A DNA stretch of 64,000 bases from Chloroflexota bacterium (GCA_018662365.1 JABJGH010000030.1:151587-215586); one strand, 5' to 3'. Positions 43,116-52,905 are shown, counted from the stretch's first letter. Numbers and translations are program-made. The notes: a model not told the origin generated them from the sequence alone.

Positions 43116-45732
43116 TAAGCAATTTTTCCAGGAGTTTTTTTTCTTCGTTATCTGAAGTCACATCTCCATTAATTCGTGCAATCCTTAAAGCGGTTAATAC
43201 TTCATGGTATTTGGGTCCTGGAGGGATATTTTTCAATCGCAGATCATGTCCTGAAGTGCTTGGTTTGATCGATCGCCATTCAGACATATATTGATCAATC
43301 GCCTTCCTGATTTTCTTGTCCCCTACCACCAGGTAAAACCCATACAAGGCTAAAGGATTTACTTCTTCAAAAGTCATCGTTTGCTTTCCGGGGGAATTTC
43401 CTAGAATTTCATCCCTGTTTTTTGTCAAGGATCCTACCCCCAAAATTATCTTAGTTAGAGCTGCAGGCAATTTCAATCTTTTTGCGATTGAAGCAATACT
43501 ATTCTTCGGCAAAGAATGCAACCACAAAGAATAAGCGATTGCGAGCTGGACAGGGAATTGTTCTGATACTGGTTCAAATTCCCATTTATCTGAGGGAGTA
43601 TTATCTTTCAAGACAATCCGCTTTTCGATATCAGAATTAAAAATAAGATCAGGATGAATTGCACTCAGCACACCTAAAGATTCTAAACGATGTAACGTCG
43701 GCATTGAATTGCCCTCTTGAAGAATGCGGCTCAGTTCATGGCGAATTCGATCACCAGAAACTTTATCCAATAATTGGAGGGCATTTTCAAGTAATTCCAG
43801 GGTGCGCGGCTCGATTTCATAATCAAATCTTTTCTCAAATCGAACCGCTCTTAATATTCGGGTCGGATCATCCACAAAAGAAAGGGAATGCAAAACTCTT
43901 AATAAACCCTGATTAAGATCGTCCATTCCTCCCCAATAATCGTGGAGTTCTCCATAATGGTTTCCATCCAGTCTTAGTGCCAGGGTGTTAATCGTAAAAT
44001 CTCTCCGATGTAGATCAAGTTTTATGCTCCCCCGTTCCACCGTCGGTAAAACTGTAGGAGCTGAATAAAATTCTCTCCTGGCAGAAACGAGATCCAAAAA
44101 TTCCGGGAAATCTGAGGCATTAATCATTTGCCCATTTTTATCTTCTAGAACCTTAGCCAATTCATCCGCTATTTTTGCAATTTGCCATTTTGCTGTACCA
44201 AATCTTTTATGGCTGATTACTCTCCCGCCAAACTCTTTTACTAACGCATCCCCAAGGGCAATCGCATCTCCCTCGATTACCAAATCATAATCCTGGCTGG
44301 GTCGGTCTAAAATTAAGTCCCGCACAAAACCGCCAACGATATATACAGCCTGATGATGTTTTTGAGCAATTTCTGCAGTCGCCTTTAGAATAGCTAGCCT
44401 ACTCGGGGATAACCTTGCTTCCAACCGGTCGGAAATATTATGAATCCCATTTCCTTTTACTTCGGGTGTTAGAATTTTTAACAGGTCTGTTCGGGTGACG
44501 ATTCCGATAATTTCTTCTGTTTTAGGATCAATCACCGGTATCTGCCCCCAACCAGTGTCTGTCATTTCTTTTTGCAAATCCTCAATGGAGTTTGTAGGCA
44601 AGATCGTTGAATTACCAACTTTCATAATATCCTTGGCTTTTAAGTTCAACTTATGTGCCAACGTCCTGTCAACGGCCCTTCGTGTAATAAGCCCTTTCAC
44701 CTTCCCGTTTTTAACAATTGGATATCCCTCATAACCATATCTTCGCATTTGTTCCGCTACTTCAACCACAGGGGTGTCTGGAGATAGCAGTTGTGGCCCT
44801 CGAGACATGATCTCCGCTACGGTCACAATTGGACGGATAAATTCAGGGAGAATTTTTAATAATTCGGATTGAACGTCATCAAGCTCTTGTCCGCGGATGA
44901 GTGCTGCAGACGCACGTCGATGTCCGCCACCCCCGAAATGTTTGGCAATCTCTCCCACATTTACTTGGTCAGTGGTTGCCCTCGCTACCAATTGAACCCC
45001 CGCAGCGGTGGTAATCAAAACGATTACTGCATCAGGGTCCAAAAGATCCCTTAATTTGTGCACGATCGAAGAAATCTCCTCCGTGCTTTCCCCTGCATCC
45101 CCAGTTGCCAATAATATGTCGGAACCTTGAATAGAATGTGTTTCTATTGAATCTTTAAGTTGACTATAGATTTCTTGTTGCTCTGGAGACAAAGGATGAT
45201 TCAAAAAATCTCTGGCGATTTGTAAACTAGCCCCTTTTTCAAGCAAATATGCAGCTGCCCGGGCATCCCTAGATACAGTACGAGAATAAGTAAGGGCACC
45301 GGTATCTTCATAGATTCCCAATAACAATAAAGTTGCTTGAACCATCGTTAAGGGCAGATCTCTTTCTTGGATGCCTTCGACCAAAAGGGTCGTTGCCGCG
45401 CCGGTCTTTTCAATATTTAAATGCCACTCTTTCGAAAGATCAGAACGAACCTCATGATGGTCGATTACATTTATTTTTGTTTTTTTCATCATTCCTTTGA
45501 TTGTTATCAAAGATTGCGTGTCCACCAATGTAATCCCTTCAATATTTCCCTTTGGTAAATCAACTGGATCGGTGAACGGCAACTCAGCACCATACAAGGT
45601 TAAAAAGGCACGCACATTACGGTTTAATTTGCGCGGTAATACCGCAATCGCCTCTACTTCAAGCAAATGCGCGCCCAATAGGGAGGCAATAGCATCAAAA
45701 TCTGCCTGTTCATGAGTTAATAAGATATGCAC
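43108..45732 (-). CDS. cca: DHH-CBS-tRNA nucleotidyltransferase (CCA/A-adding) fusion
   Basis: The 874-residue protein joins three modules. A DHH phosphoesterase part has THEQADFDAIASLLGA, NVIDHHEV and HFGGGGHRRASAALI. Two CBS domains follow (about residues 305-430, IMSRGPQLL then IMKVGNSTI). The C-terminal class II nucleotidyltransferase has VGGFVRDLILDRPSQDYDLVIEG, RRDFTINTLALRL and DDPTRILRAVRFEKR. Such fusions occur in Aquifex and other deep-branching bacteria, where CCA addition may be split into CC- and A-adding enzymes; which applies here is unknown. It starts with GTG and has a leaderless-type promoter. Confidence 0.93.
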   Translation of the reverse strand: MHILLTHEQADFDAIASLLGAHLLEVEAIAVLPRKLNRNVRAFLTLYGAELPFTDPVDLPKGNIEGITLVDTQSLITIKGMMKKTKINVIDHHEVRSDLSKEWHLNIEKTGAATTLLVEGIQERDLPLTMVQATLLLLGIYEDTGALTYSRTVSRDARAAAYLLEKGASLQIARDFLNHPLSPEQQEIYSQLKDSIETHSIQGSDILLATGDAGESTEEISSIVHKLRDLLDPDAVIVLITTAAGVQLVARATTDQVNVGEIAKHFGGGGHRRASAALIRGQELDDVQSELLKILPEFIRPIVTVAEIMSRGPQLLSPDTPVVEVAEQMRRYGYEGYPIVKNGKVKGLITRRAVDRTLAHKLNLKAKDIMKVGNSTILPTNSIEDLQKEMTDTGWGQIPVIDPKTEEIIGIVTRTDLLKILTPEVKGNGIHNISDRLEARLSPSRLAILKATAEIAQKHHQAVYIVGGFVRDLILDRPSQDYDLVIEGDAIALGDALVKEFGGRVISHKRFGTAKWQIAKIADELAKVLEDKNGQMINASDFPEFLDLVSARREFYSAPTVLPTVERGSIKLDLHRRDFTINTLALRLDGNHYGELHDYWGGMDDLNQGLLRVLHSLSFVDDPTRILRAVRFEKRFDYEIEPRTLELLENALQLLDKVSGDRIRHELSRILQEGNSMPTLHRLESLGVLSAIHPDLIFNSDIEKRIVLKDNTPSDKWEFEPVSEQFPVQLAIAYSLWLHSLPKNSIASIAKRLKLPAALTKIILGVGSLTKNRDEILGNSPGKQTMTFEEVNPLALYGFYLVVGDKKIRKAIDQYMSEWRSIKPSTSGHDLRLKNIPPGPKYHEVLTALRIARINGDVTSDNEEKKLLEKLLND

Positions 45733-45738
45733 AGTTTA

Positions 45739-45767
45739 ATTGTACATCAGGCTAGGGTTGTTGTTGA
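45739..45767 (-). promoter_or_regulatory. Leaderless-type promoter of the DHH-CBS-cca gene
   Basis: On the minus strand TACAAT ends six bases before the GTG start (TACAAT-TAAACT-GTG), with a weak -35 TCAACA 17 bp upstream. Transcription would begin at or beside the start codon. Confidence 0.5.
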
Positions 45768-45810
45768 GGGTTTCTCTGGGAAGAATAAAGAATGTCTTTT
45801 TACTTTTGAG

Positions 45811-46614
45811 TTAGAGATCGATCAGAATGCAGGTAATATTGTCGTTACCCCCATTATTATTCGCCTCTTCGATCAATTCTTGAATCGCTAGATCACCAGA
45901 TTTTGAACAAATGATTTCTTGGATCTTCTCATCATAGACCATATCATTTAAACCATCTGAACATAATAACAATCGGTCTCCTGCCAATAAATGAGTGCCT
46001 TGGTTTTTTTCAGCTGTTGTATCTGAATCTTCAAGATCAAGCCATAACCGCAGGTCTACTTCAACAGTTTCAGGAGACCCTAAATATCTGCGAATAACGC
46101 TTGAATAGGGATGCGTGCGAGCTTCCATTTTATCTAACACGCCAAGATCAATCGCTTCCTGAACCCAACTATGATCCTTATTGATCTGCATCATTTTTTC
46201 ATTTCGCAACAAATAAATACGTGAATTTCCTACGGACGCGATATACAGCTGATTCTCAATGATCCAAGCACAAATTACCGTGGTTCCCATCCCCTCTTGC
46301 TCTTTGTTTTTCTCAGCCTGTAAATAAATTTCATTGCCAGCTTTTTCGATCGCTTCTCGCATGATTTCCAAAGGCTGGCTTCCGTCACTTGTTGAAACCG
46401 AATCCCCAACCATCTTTACAGCGATCTCTGCCGCCACTTCTCCCGCATTATGCCCCCCGATGCCATCAGCGATCATTGCAAATATTACTGGGGTTGGGTC
46501 TGAGTCGCTCAAGAGATAATGGAAAAATGCATAGCGATCTTCGTTGTTTTTACCCCGCATGCCATCATGGGTACCCCCGGTTATTTTGATATGTGGTTTT
46601 TCAGAACGGATCAT
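45811..46614 (-). CDS. PP2C-family Ser/Thr protein phosphatase
   Basis: A 267-residue metal-dependent phosphatase. Metal-binding motifs are NEDRYAFF near the N-terminus, MIADGIGGHNAGEVAAEIAV, LLCSDGLNDMVYD and the C-terminal GGNDNITCILIDL. It has no TM segment. I use ATG 46614 and not 46632 of the ORF track, because it overlaps the FHA/VWA gene stop by 4 bp (ATGA) and homology begins later. It probably reverses phosphorylation by a Ser/Thr kinase; the FHA partner would bind phosphothreonine peptides. Confidence 0.92.
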   Translation of the reverse strand: MIRSEKPHIKITGGTHDGMRGKNNEDRYAFFHYLLSDSDPTPVIFAMIADGIGGHNAGEVAAEIAVKMVGDSVSTSDGSQPLEIMREAIEKAGNEIYLQAEKNKEQEGMGTTVICAWIIENQLYIASVGNSRIYLLRNEKMMQINKDHSWVQEAIDLGVLDKMEARTHPYSSVIRRYLGSPETVEVDLRLWLDLEDSDTTAEKNQGTHLLAGDRLLLCSDGLNDMVYDEKIQEIICSKSGDLAIQELIEEANNNGGNDNITCILIDL

Positions 46615-48539
46615 TCTTTTTCCCCCGTCCAAACAATTTCCGGTTGAGGGGTTTCAGGGGCATCAGCCAGCACAAACCGAAACCTAATGTCTGCGATATG
46701 GATGATATCTCCATGAAAAATTTGGCTTGGTTCTTCTCCAATTTGCAAAAAGTTTACCCATGTACCCGCAACAGAATTCATATCCTTGATCCAAAATTCT
46801 CCCTTTTCATCTTTCCATAAACGCGCATGTTGCTCTTCAACTGCCGGGTTATCTATTCGGATTAAGGAACGATCTCCACTTGACCCAATAATGGTCTCCT
46901 TAGACCCGATATCATGCCTAATCCCATTTGCTGGTTCATCTCCATCTGCAAATTTCTCTAAAAATGCAACCGGTTTTGATCGGCCCAGAAATTGTGCCTT
47001 GGAAAATGCCTCACTTTCAGCAGGTTTTTTTAATCGAAAACGGTCTATAAAAGATTTCTTCTGTGCGGTTGATTCAGATCCGAGAATGGGTTGAGTCAGC
47101 GGATCCTGATTAATTTTTTGTTTTTGCAACTTCTCACCAAACTCACCCGGTTTTATTCGACCCGATAAAATCAATATTAACAATAGTAGGGTTCCGGCAA
47201 ATAAACTTATGCCAATTGCGAAAACACTAATATTGTCGGATAATACTTTCCATAGGGTTTGCTCGGGATATATAACGGTGATATTAATCGGGTGATCAAC
47301 ACTACTGCCAAATAATCCCAACTCATCGAATGCCTCGACTCGAAGCAAAATCTGTTGGCTAGCCTCATATGGTGTCAAATTAACAACAAATTCAGTAAAC
47401 GGAGGAGAAATATTCTCAACTAAAAACTCATTATTAGCGTAAAGCACAGTCCTCACGATCTCCCGATCAATATTGTCAGGAAATTCGATCAATATTTGGA
47501 TCTGTTCTTCTACCGGCACAAGGTTTTGCGGCTCAATATCCTGTCCCTCGGGGATTGATCTTGTAATAATAGAAGGAGGCGAGAGAAAGAAGGGGTTAGG
47601 TGGAAGCAAGTCTAGCGAAAATTCTTCAAAACCGCTTCGAAAATCTCCCACAGGGGTTTGTACGAGAACTTCAATGTCATGTTCGCCACCCATCGCAATT
47701 TGAGAGTTATAAGCCAGATGATAAATCCGTCTTGAGGACTCAACCATCGTATTTAGATCAGGAAGTGGCTCGGTTCCAGAAAATGCAAAGAACTGTCCTC
47801 CCGTTTGAATCGCTAAACTTTGTAATTGGGAGGCTTCTTCTTGATTGAAATAAGCTGACGAATCGACCAGGCCAATGAATATTCGAATGCCATTTTGCCG
47901 AGCTCTATCCGCTAAGCTTTGAATAATATCTTGATTTCCCAATGGTAGTGCTGGCGTAATAAAGATTACCGCCCGACCCATCCCAATATTTGGAACCGGA
48001 TCGGAAACCACATCCAAGGCCCTCGAAAGCACATCCAATGTCGGCAAAACAGCCAATTCAGGTTGATATTCTTGCAATGTAGCTGCCCACTCTTCCCCAT
48101 TATCAGTATGGTTTAAAATAATTCCTTCTGTAGAAAGCAAGTTATACGTATCTGGGGATTGTCCATCGGTTGATCCAATCCAAGAAATCAACGCCTGGGA
48201 TATATAATCGATTCTTTTCAACCCCTGGTCATCTTCGATATTTAGAGCTGTCCCAAGATTTAGCGCAACAACAAATTGTGCACCAATACGTTGCTCAGTC
48301 ACCTCCGCGGCTTGCAATTGTGCCCCATCTTCAAATATGACCACATCCTCTTGTCCTAATCCCGACTGGAAGTATCCCTGCGAATCCCGAACATCCATAA
48401 ATGTGCTGATTTTTGGGAATTGGTTCAAATCTATCAGCCCTAAAGTAACCTGAGCTGTAGTCTGAGCACGGGCAAGAATTGGGAAAACCAAGAAGGGCAG
48501 GAGGAATATTAATAATATTTTTGTTCTGTTTTTAAACAC
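46611..48539 (-). CDS. Secreted VWA-like domain, TM and cytoplasmic FHA domain protein
   Basis: The 642-residue protein starts with a signal peptide (ILLIFLLPFLVFPILARAQ), then a VWA-like domain of about residues 80-290 whose usual DxSxS metal site reads ALNLGTAL, so MIDAS is probably lost. A beta-rich region follows, then a TM (VFAIGISLFAGTLLLLILIL, near 435), a linker, and a C-terminal FHA domain (SLIRIDNPAVEEQHARLW near 562). It would link an outside ligand to phospho-signalling inside. It overlaps the PP2C gene. The start is GTG with a -10 box immediately upstream. Confidence 0.82.
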   Translation of the reverse strand: MFKNRTKILLIFLLPFLVFPILARAQTTAQVTLGLIDLNQFPKISTFMDVRDSQGYFQSGLGQEDVVIFEDGAQLQAAEVTEQRIGAQFVVALNLGTALNIEDDQGLKRIDYISQALISWIGSTDGQSPDTYNLLSTEGIILNHTDNGEEWAATLQEYQPELAVLPTLDVLSRALDVVSDPVPNIGMGRAVIFITPALPLGNQDIIQSLADRARQNGIRIFIGLVDSSAYFNQEEASQLQSLAIQTGGQFFAFSGTEPLPDLNTMVESSRRIYHLAYNSQIAMGGEHDIEVLVQTPVGDFRSGFEEFSLDLLPPNPFFLSPPSIITRSIPEGQDIEPQNLVPVEEQIQILIEFPDNIDREIVRTVLYANNEFLVENISPPFTEFVVNLTPYEASQQILLRVEAFDELGLFGSSVDHPINITVIYPEQTLWKVLSDNISVFAIGISLFAGTLLLLILILSGRIKPGEFGEKLQKQKINQDPLTQPILGSESTAQKKSFIDRFRLKKPAESEAFSKAQFLGRSKPVAFLEKFADGDEPANGIRHDIGSKETIIGSSGDRSLIRIDNPAVEEQHARLWKDEKGEFWIKDMNSVAGTWVNFLQIGEEPSQIFHGDIIHIADIRFRFVLADAPETPQPEIVWTGEKE

Positions 48540-48545
48540 AAAAGA

Positions 48546-48574
48546 ATTGTAGCATAACTTAAATAAGGTGCTAA
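48546..48574 (-). promoter_or_regulatory. Leaderless-type promoter of the VWA/FHA gene
   Basis: On the minus strand TTAGCA and TACAAT are spaced 17 bp apart, and only TCTTTT separates the -10 box from the GTG start. Confidence 0.5.
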
Positions 48575-48647
48575 TTTTATCTTTTCAATTAGAAATTTTC
48601 TATGACACACCGTTTTATTAACTAATAGAATTTGTTTGCAATGCTTG

Positions 48648-48676
48648 TTGACGCAATATTTTGAGGATGGTAAGAT
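48648..48676 (+). promoter_or_regulatory. Leaderless-type promoter of the heparinase-like gene
   Basis: TTGACG and TAAGAT are spaced 17 bp apart, and the -10 box ends 8 bp before ATG 48685. This promoter decides against the ORF-track start at 48661, which lies inside the promoter spacer. Confidence 0.6.
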
Positions 48677-48684
48677 GCAAACAG

Positions 48685-50580
48685 ATGAATAAAATTTTTT
48701 TGGCCTTAAAAGTTTTTCGTCAGTTAGGGTGGCGGCAAGGCTTTTTATATGCATGGTATCAATTTCTTCTCCGAAGCGGATTTTTGCATTTGCTCACCTA
48801 CGCAAATGACAAAACGGATACAAAATATTCCAATCCCATCCCTCTTAAATTTAATATCTCCAATATCCAAATGATTCTCAAAGACGGAGTAAATCAGCTT
48901 GTAAATGAAGCAAATGCGATCTCGGAAGGAGAAATAAGCTTGTTTGGGGAATTAAAGATGAAATTAGATTTTACTCATCCCGGGGAGATAAAACATTGGA
49001 CAAAACACCAGGATACCTGGATTGCAGATCAAGATATCAAAGTTTATTGGGAAATGGCGCGTTTTTCTTGGGCCACGATTTTAGCCCGTGCTTATGCCAT
49101 CACCAAAAATGAAAAATATGCACAATCCTTTTGGGCATATACAGAGGAATTCCTCGAAACAAACCCCGTGAATCTGGGCATCCATTGGGTCTCCGCCCAA
49201 GAAGTAGCCATTCGCTTGATCTGCCTTAGTTTTTGTTACAGTATCTTCGAAAATTCTACCCATACAACACCGGAAAGAAAGTCCTTATTCGCTCAATTAA
49301 TAGCCGATCATGCCTCACGCATCACACCCACATTTAGCTATTCCCGTGCTCAAAACAACAACCATCTCCTTACCGAGGCAGTGGGATTATACACTGCAGC
49401 GGCCCTTCTTCCGCACCATCCTAAAGCAAAAAAATGGAGGTCCTTGGGTTGGAAATGGTTCAACTCCGCTGTCCAGACACAAATAATGGAAAATGGGAGC
49501 TATGTTCAAAATAGCTCGAACTACCACCGAGTACTTTTGCAGTCTGCCCTCTGGGCAAAAATGATTGCTAAAATTCAAGGGGATGACCTTCCCCTGAAAA
49601 CTGCTGAGGCAATGGCATCAGCCACAAAATATCTGTTTGGTCTATTGGATCAGAATAGCGGGAGAGTTCCAAATCTCGGTCCTAACGACGGAGCCTATTT
49701 TCTCCCCCTAACCGTAATGCCTTTCAGTGATTACCGTCCGGTATTGCAAGCAGCAAGAAGAGTATTTTTAGGTCATTCTTTCTTTCCCCCCGGAGAATGG
49801 GATGAATATAGCGAATGGATGAATCAAGTACCTTTGGCCCTAAGTGAAGAAACTATTGAACTAAATCCATTTCGCATTGACAGCAAGTACAGTTGGGCAA
49901 GCATCCGTGCGGTTAAGCATCAACATCGCCCCGGTCATGCCGATCAGCTTCATGTTGAGATCTGGTGGCAGGGACTAAATATTGCCCAAGATGCTGGCTC
50001 CTATTTATATAACGCTGCTTCCCCTTGGCAAAATGCACTCGGGGGTGCGGACGTCCATAATACGGTTCAAATAAATGACCAAGATCAAATGTTTAAAGCC
50101 AGCCGCTTTCTATATTTAGACTGGACTCAAGCCACTATAATTAAGCAAGCCCCTACCCAAATAATTGCAGAACATGATGGATATCTCAAACAAGGGATAA
50201 TTCATCGCAGATCTCTAAAATTAATTCAACAAGATCAATGGCAGGTCAAAGATACCCTCACAAGTCAAAATAAAAAAAACTTCGTTTCTCAGCTTCATTG
50301 GTTGTTGCCAGATTGGCCTTGGCAAATTGGGGAAGATACAATTCATCTAGACTCTCCAAAAGGACCAATTACCTTGCGGATTGAATCTGGTACGCCGATC
50401 CAAATCTCCTTGGTCAGGGCCGGTGAAATCCTTTATGGCAAGGCGGAGTTTCCTCCCCACCGCGGATGGGTTTCTCCTACCTATGCCCTAAAAAAACCAG
50501 CCCTCTCCTTTGCAATTCGTGCAAATGCCCAATCTCAGGTAAACTTAACCAGCATTTGGCAATTTCCTCAAATAAAATAG
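48685..50580 (+). CDS. Heparinase II/III family protein (polysaccharide lyase-like)
   Basis: The 631-residue protein has the alpha/alpha-toroid N-terminal region (SAQEVAIRLICLSFC, AQNNNHLLTEAVGLYTAAAL) and the C-terminal beta-sandwich signature WQNALGGADVHNTVQIND, as in heparinase II/III-like lyases. There is no clear signal peptide; the N-terminus (FLYAWYQFLLRSGFLHLL) is hydrophobic and may bind membrane. Members next to glycosyltransferases often act in exopolysaccharide synthesis or turnover, which fits the GT4 gene downstream. The substrate is unknown. Confidence 0.85.
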   Translation: MNKIFLALKVFRQLGWRQGFLYAWYQFLLRSGFLHLLTYANDKTDTKYSNPIPLKFNISNIQMILKDGVNQLVNEANAISEGEISLFGELKMKLDFTHPGEIKHWTKHQDTWIADQDIKVYWEMARFSWATILARAYAITKNEKYAQSFWAYTEEFLETNPVNLGIHWVSAQEVAIRLICLSFCYSIFENSTHTTPERKSLFAQLIADHASRITPTFSYSRAQNNNHLLTEAVGLYTAAALLPHHPKAKKWRSLGWKWFNSAVQTQIMENGSYVQNSSNYHRVLLQSALWAKMIAKIQGDDLPLKTAEAMASATKYLFGLLDQNSGRVPNLGPNDGAYFLPLTVMPFSDYRPVLQAARRVFLGHSFFPPGEWDEYSEWMNQVPLALSEETIELNPFRIDSKYSWASIRAVKHQHRPGHADQLHVEIWWQGLNIAQDAGSYLYNAASPWQNALGGADVHNTVQINDQDQMFKASRFLYLDWTQATIIKQAPTQIIAEHDGYLKQGIIHRRSLKLIQQDQWQVKDTLTSQNKKNFVSQLHWLLPDWPWQIGEDTIHLDSPKGPITLRIESGTPIQISLVRAGEILYGKAEFPPHRGWVSPTYALKKPALSFAIRANAQSQVNLTSIWQFPQIK

Positions 50581-50614
50581 TTTCATCGATGATTCCCCGA
50601 TTAGGTTATTGAGC

Positions 50615-51832
50615 ATGCATATCTTATTAATTCACCAAGCTTTCGCAGCAATAGATGAACCAGGCGGAACTCGTCATCATGAGATGGCAAAAAACCTAGC
50701 TGTTAAAGGGCATAAGATCACCGTCATCGCCAGCCCGATTAGTTATTTAACGGGAAATTCTGCAAAACAACGCATCCCCTGGATAGAAAAACAAGACGGT
50801 GGAAAAAACATCACTATCCTGCGGGCCTTTACATATCGTGCCCTCCATAAAAGTTTTGTACACCGTATCTTTAGTTTTTTCAGCTTCATGTTCTCCAGCT
50901 TCTTTATTGGCATAAAAATAAAAAATGTCGATTTGGTTTGGGGCACCTCCCCTCCAATATTTCAAGGCCTTACCGCCTGGCTCTTGGCCCGCCTAAAATC
51001 CGCCAAATTCTTATTTGAAATTCGTGATCTATGGCCTGCTTTTGCAGTTGCCGTAGGTGTGCTTAAAAACCCCCTGCTTATCAGGTTATCCACCTTGTTA
51101 GAAAAATTCCTTTACCGTCGTGCAGACCAATTGATGGTCAACTCACCAGGGTTCATTTTCCATATCCAAGAAAAGGGTGGCAAAGATATTCAATTGATTC
51201 CAAACGGTGCAGATGCTACTATGTTTGATCCTCATTTAAAAGGTCTGGGTTTCCGGAAGAAACATGGTTTAGAAAATAAATTCATTGCGCTTTATGCGGG
51301 TGCCCACGGCATGTCAAATGATCTCGATGTGGTTTTGGATGCCGCAAAAATAATTGAGGATCAGAAAGAAATTGCGATCATATTACTTGGGGACGGAAAG
51401 GAAAAACAGCGTCTAATTGAAAAGGTAAAAGGTTTAAATTTATATAACTTACATTTTATTCCTCCCGTTCCTAAAGATGAAATGCAAGAAGCATTAGCTG
51501 CCTCAGATCTTTGTATCGCGATCCTCAAACCAATCGAGATGTATAAAACGGTCTATCCAAATAAGGTTTTTGATTATATGGCTGCCGGCAGACCGACGGC
51601 TTTAGCGATCAATGGCGTTATTCGCCAAGTTGTTGAAGAGGCAAACGCCGGTGTGTTTGTAAAACCAGGGAATTCAGAAGCGTTAGCTGAGGCAATTTTG
51701 AAGATGTTCTCCTCCCCCGAAAAATCAATATCAATGGGTTTGGCCGGGCGCGCCTATTTAGAAAAACATTTTGATCGAAAAGTGCTCACTGAAAAATTTG
51801 AAATCATGATTCAGAAGATGGTGGAACAGTAG
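50615..51832 (+). CDS. Glycosyltransferase family 4 (WbuB-like)
   Basis: A 405-residue GT-B enzyme. The N-terminal domain begins HILLIHQAFAAIDEPGGTRHHEMAKNLAVKGH, and the C-terminal domain holds IPNGADATMFDP, ALYAGAHGMSNDLDVVLDAAKI and the sugar-nucleotide EX7E-like region IAILKPIEMYKTVYPNKVFDYMAAGRP. The KVFDYMAAG pattern is typical of WbuB-like enzymes of surface polysaccharide synthesis. I use ATG 50615; the ORF track's TTG at 50609 is two codons earlier. It is 34 bp after the heparinase-like gene. Confidence 0.92.
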   Translation: MHILLIHQAFAAIDEPGGTRHHEMAKNLAVKGHKITVIASPISYLTGNSAKQRIPWIEKQDGGKNITILRAFTYRALHKSFVHRIFSFFSFMFSSFFIGIKIKNVDLVWGTSPPIFQGLTAWLLARLKSAKFLFEIRDLWPAFAVAVGVLKNPLLIRLSTLLEKFLYRRADQLMVNSPGFIFHIQEKGGKDIQLIPNGADATMFDPHLKGLGFRKKHGLENKFIALYAGAHGMSNDLDVVLDAAKIIEDQKEIAIILLGDGKEKQRLIEKVKGLNLYNLHFIPPVPKDEMQEALAASDLCIAILKPIEMYKTVYPNKVFDYMAAGRPTALAINGVIRQVVEEANAGVFVKPGNSEALAEAILKMFSSPEKSISMGLAGRAYLEKHFDRKVLTEKFEIMIQKMVEQ

Positions 51833-51898
51833 CTTTTAAAGTATGAATCCCCGATTAGCCTATCTCCCATTCGACTGTCCACATCGAAAACCGTATTG

Positions 51899-51904
51899 TA
51901 TAAT
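51899..51904 (+). promoter_or_regulatory. Leaderless-type -10 box of the sortase gene
   Basis: A perfect TATAAT lies six bases before ATG 51911. No good -35 is visible at the usual spacing. The ORF-track start TTG at 51896 overlaps this box, so the later ATG is preferred. Confidence 0.45.
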
Positions 51905-51910
51905 CAGCCT

Positions 51911-52828
51911 ATGCCAAAGAAAAAACGCCCTGAAGATCTAAGCGAACGCGAATTGCATCGTTTATTAATTCAAAAACGTCGCAAATCCCGTCGAAAACGA
52001 TTGGATGATTTCAGGCGCAGCGGTCGCATTGTGGAAATCAATCCGATCCCCGAAACAAAAAATCAAGAAACTTGGGGGAGCATCGATCTTGAAGAAGATG
52101 GGGAATTCAACCTGGATGAAGGCAAGCAATCAAAAAGAAAAAAAGGGATGGACCGAGCTTTGCTTTTTGTCGAGATCATCGCTATCGTTGGACTAGTATT
52201 CATCCTATTCAATGGAATGGATATCCTCCGAAAACTAAATCAAGAGTTTGCCGCTGCGCTCGAACAACCTGCCCTAACCCCCACCCCCCTAATCACCGCA
52301 ATAGTGCTACCCTCCGGACACACCTCCCCAAATTCACTTGGTGGCGCTCAATTTAATATGGCGGAAATTCCGGAACATCTCCAGCCCATCGTTCAGACAT
52401 ATTTCAATAATTTGGCAATCCCCACCCCAAGCCCCGAGCAAGCAACTCGCATCGAAATTCCCGCAATCAATGTAAATCAGGTAATTGTGCAAGGAGATGG
52501 CTGGGAGCAATTAAAGAAAGGGGTAGGTCAACATATTGGCACGGCCAACCCCGGTGAAATTGGCAATTTGGTTCTTTCGGCCCATAATGATATTTTTGGG
52601 GAAATTTTTCGACATTTAGACCGTTTACAAGAAGGAGACCAGATCATCATCCACAGCAATATCCGCTCCTACACCTACGTGATCAATATCGAGACCCAGA
52701 TCGTGGATCCCGCATTTGTGCAAGTAATGGATCCCACCCTAGATCCAAGCCTAACCCTGATATCTTGCTATCCCTACTTGATCAATAATGAACGTATCAT
52801 TGTCAAAGCGACCTTGGTGGACGGCTAG
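51911..52828 (+). CDS. Sortase (transpeptidase)
   Basis: A 305-residue membrane-anchored sortase that would cleave an LPxTG-type signal and attach the protein to the envelope. It has a long basic cytoplasmic N-terminus, a TM segment (LLFVEIIAIVGLVFILFNGM), a linker and a C-terminal sortase fold: RIEIPAINVNQVIVQGDGWE, catalytic His in LVLSAHNDIFGEIF, catalytic Cys in LTLISCYPY and Arg in NNERIIVKATLV. The class is not certain. Its likely substrate, the LPDTG protein, is about 46 kb away. It follows the polysaccharide genes. Confidence 0.9.
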   Translation: MPKKKRPEDLSERELHRLLIQKRRKSRRKRLDDFRRSGRIVEINPIPETKNQETWGSIDLEEDGEFNLDEGKQSKRKKGMDRALLFVEIIAIVGLVFILFNGMDILRKLNQEFAAALEQPALTPTPLITAIVLPSGHTSPNSLGGAQFNMAEIPEHLQPIVQTYFNNLAIPTPSPEQATRIEIPAINVNQVIVQGDGWEQLKKGVGQHIGTANPGEIGNLVLSAHNDIFGEIFRHLDRLQEGDQIIIHSNIRSYTYVINIETQIVDPAFVQVMDPTLDPSLTLISCYPYLINNERIIVKATLVDG

Positions 52829-52870
52829 AACTCTATTTCAATCAAGTTTTTTAATCAACTTCTTAAACAA

Positions 52871-52896
52871 AAAAAGCAGGATTTCTCCTGCTTTTT
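52871..52896. terminator. Bidirectional terminator between sortase and BioF2-like gene
   Basis: AAAAAGCAGGA and TCCTGCTTTTT pair perfectly around TTTC, with A and T runs serving both strands between converging genes. Confidence 0.88.
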
Positions 52897-52905
52897 AATT
52901 AAGTA

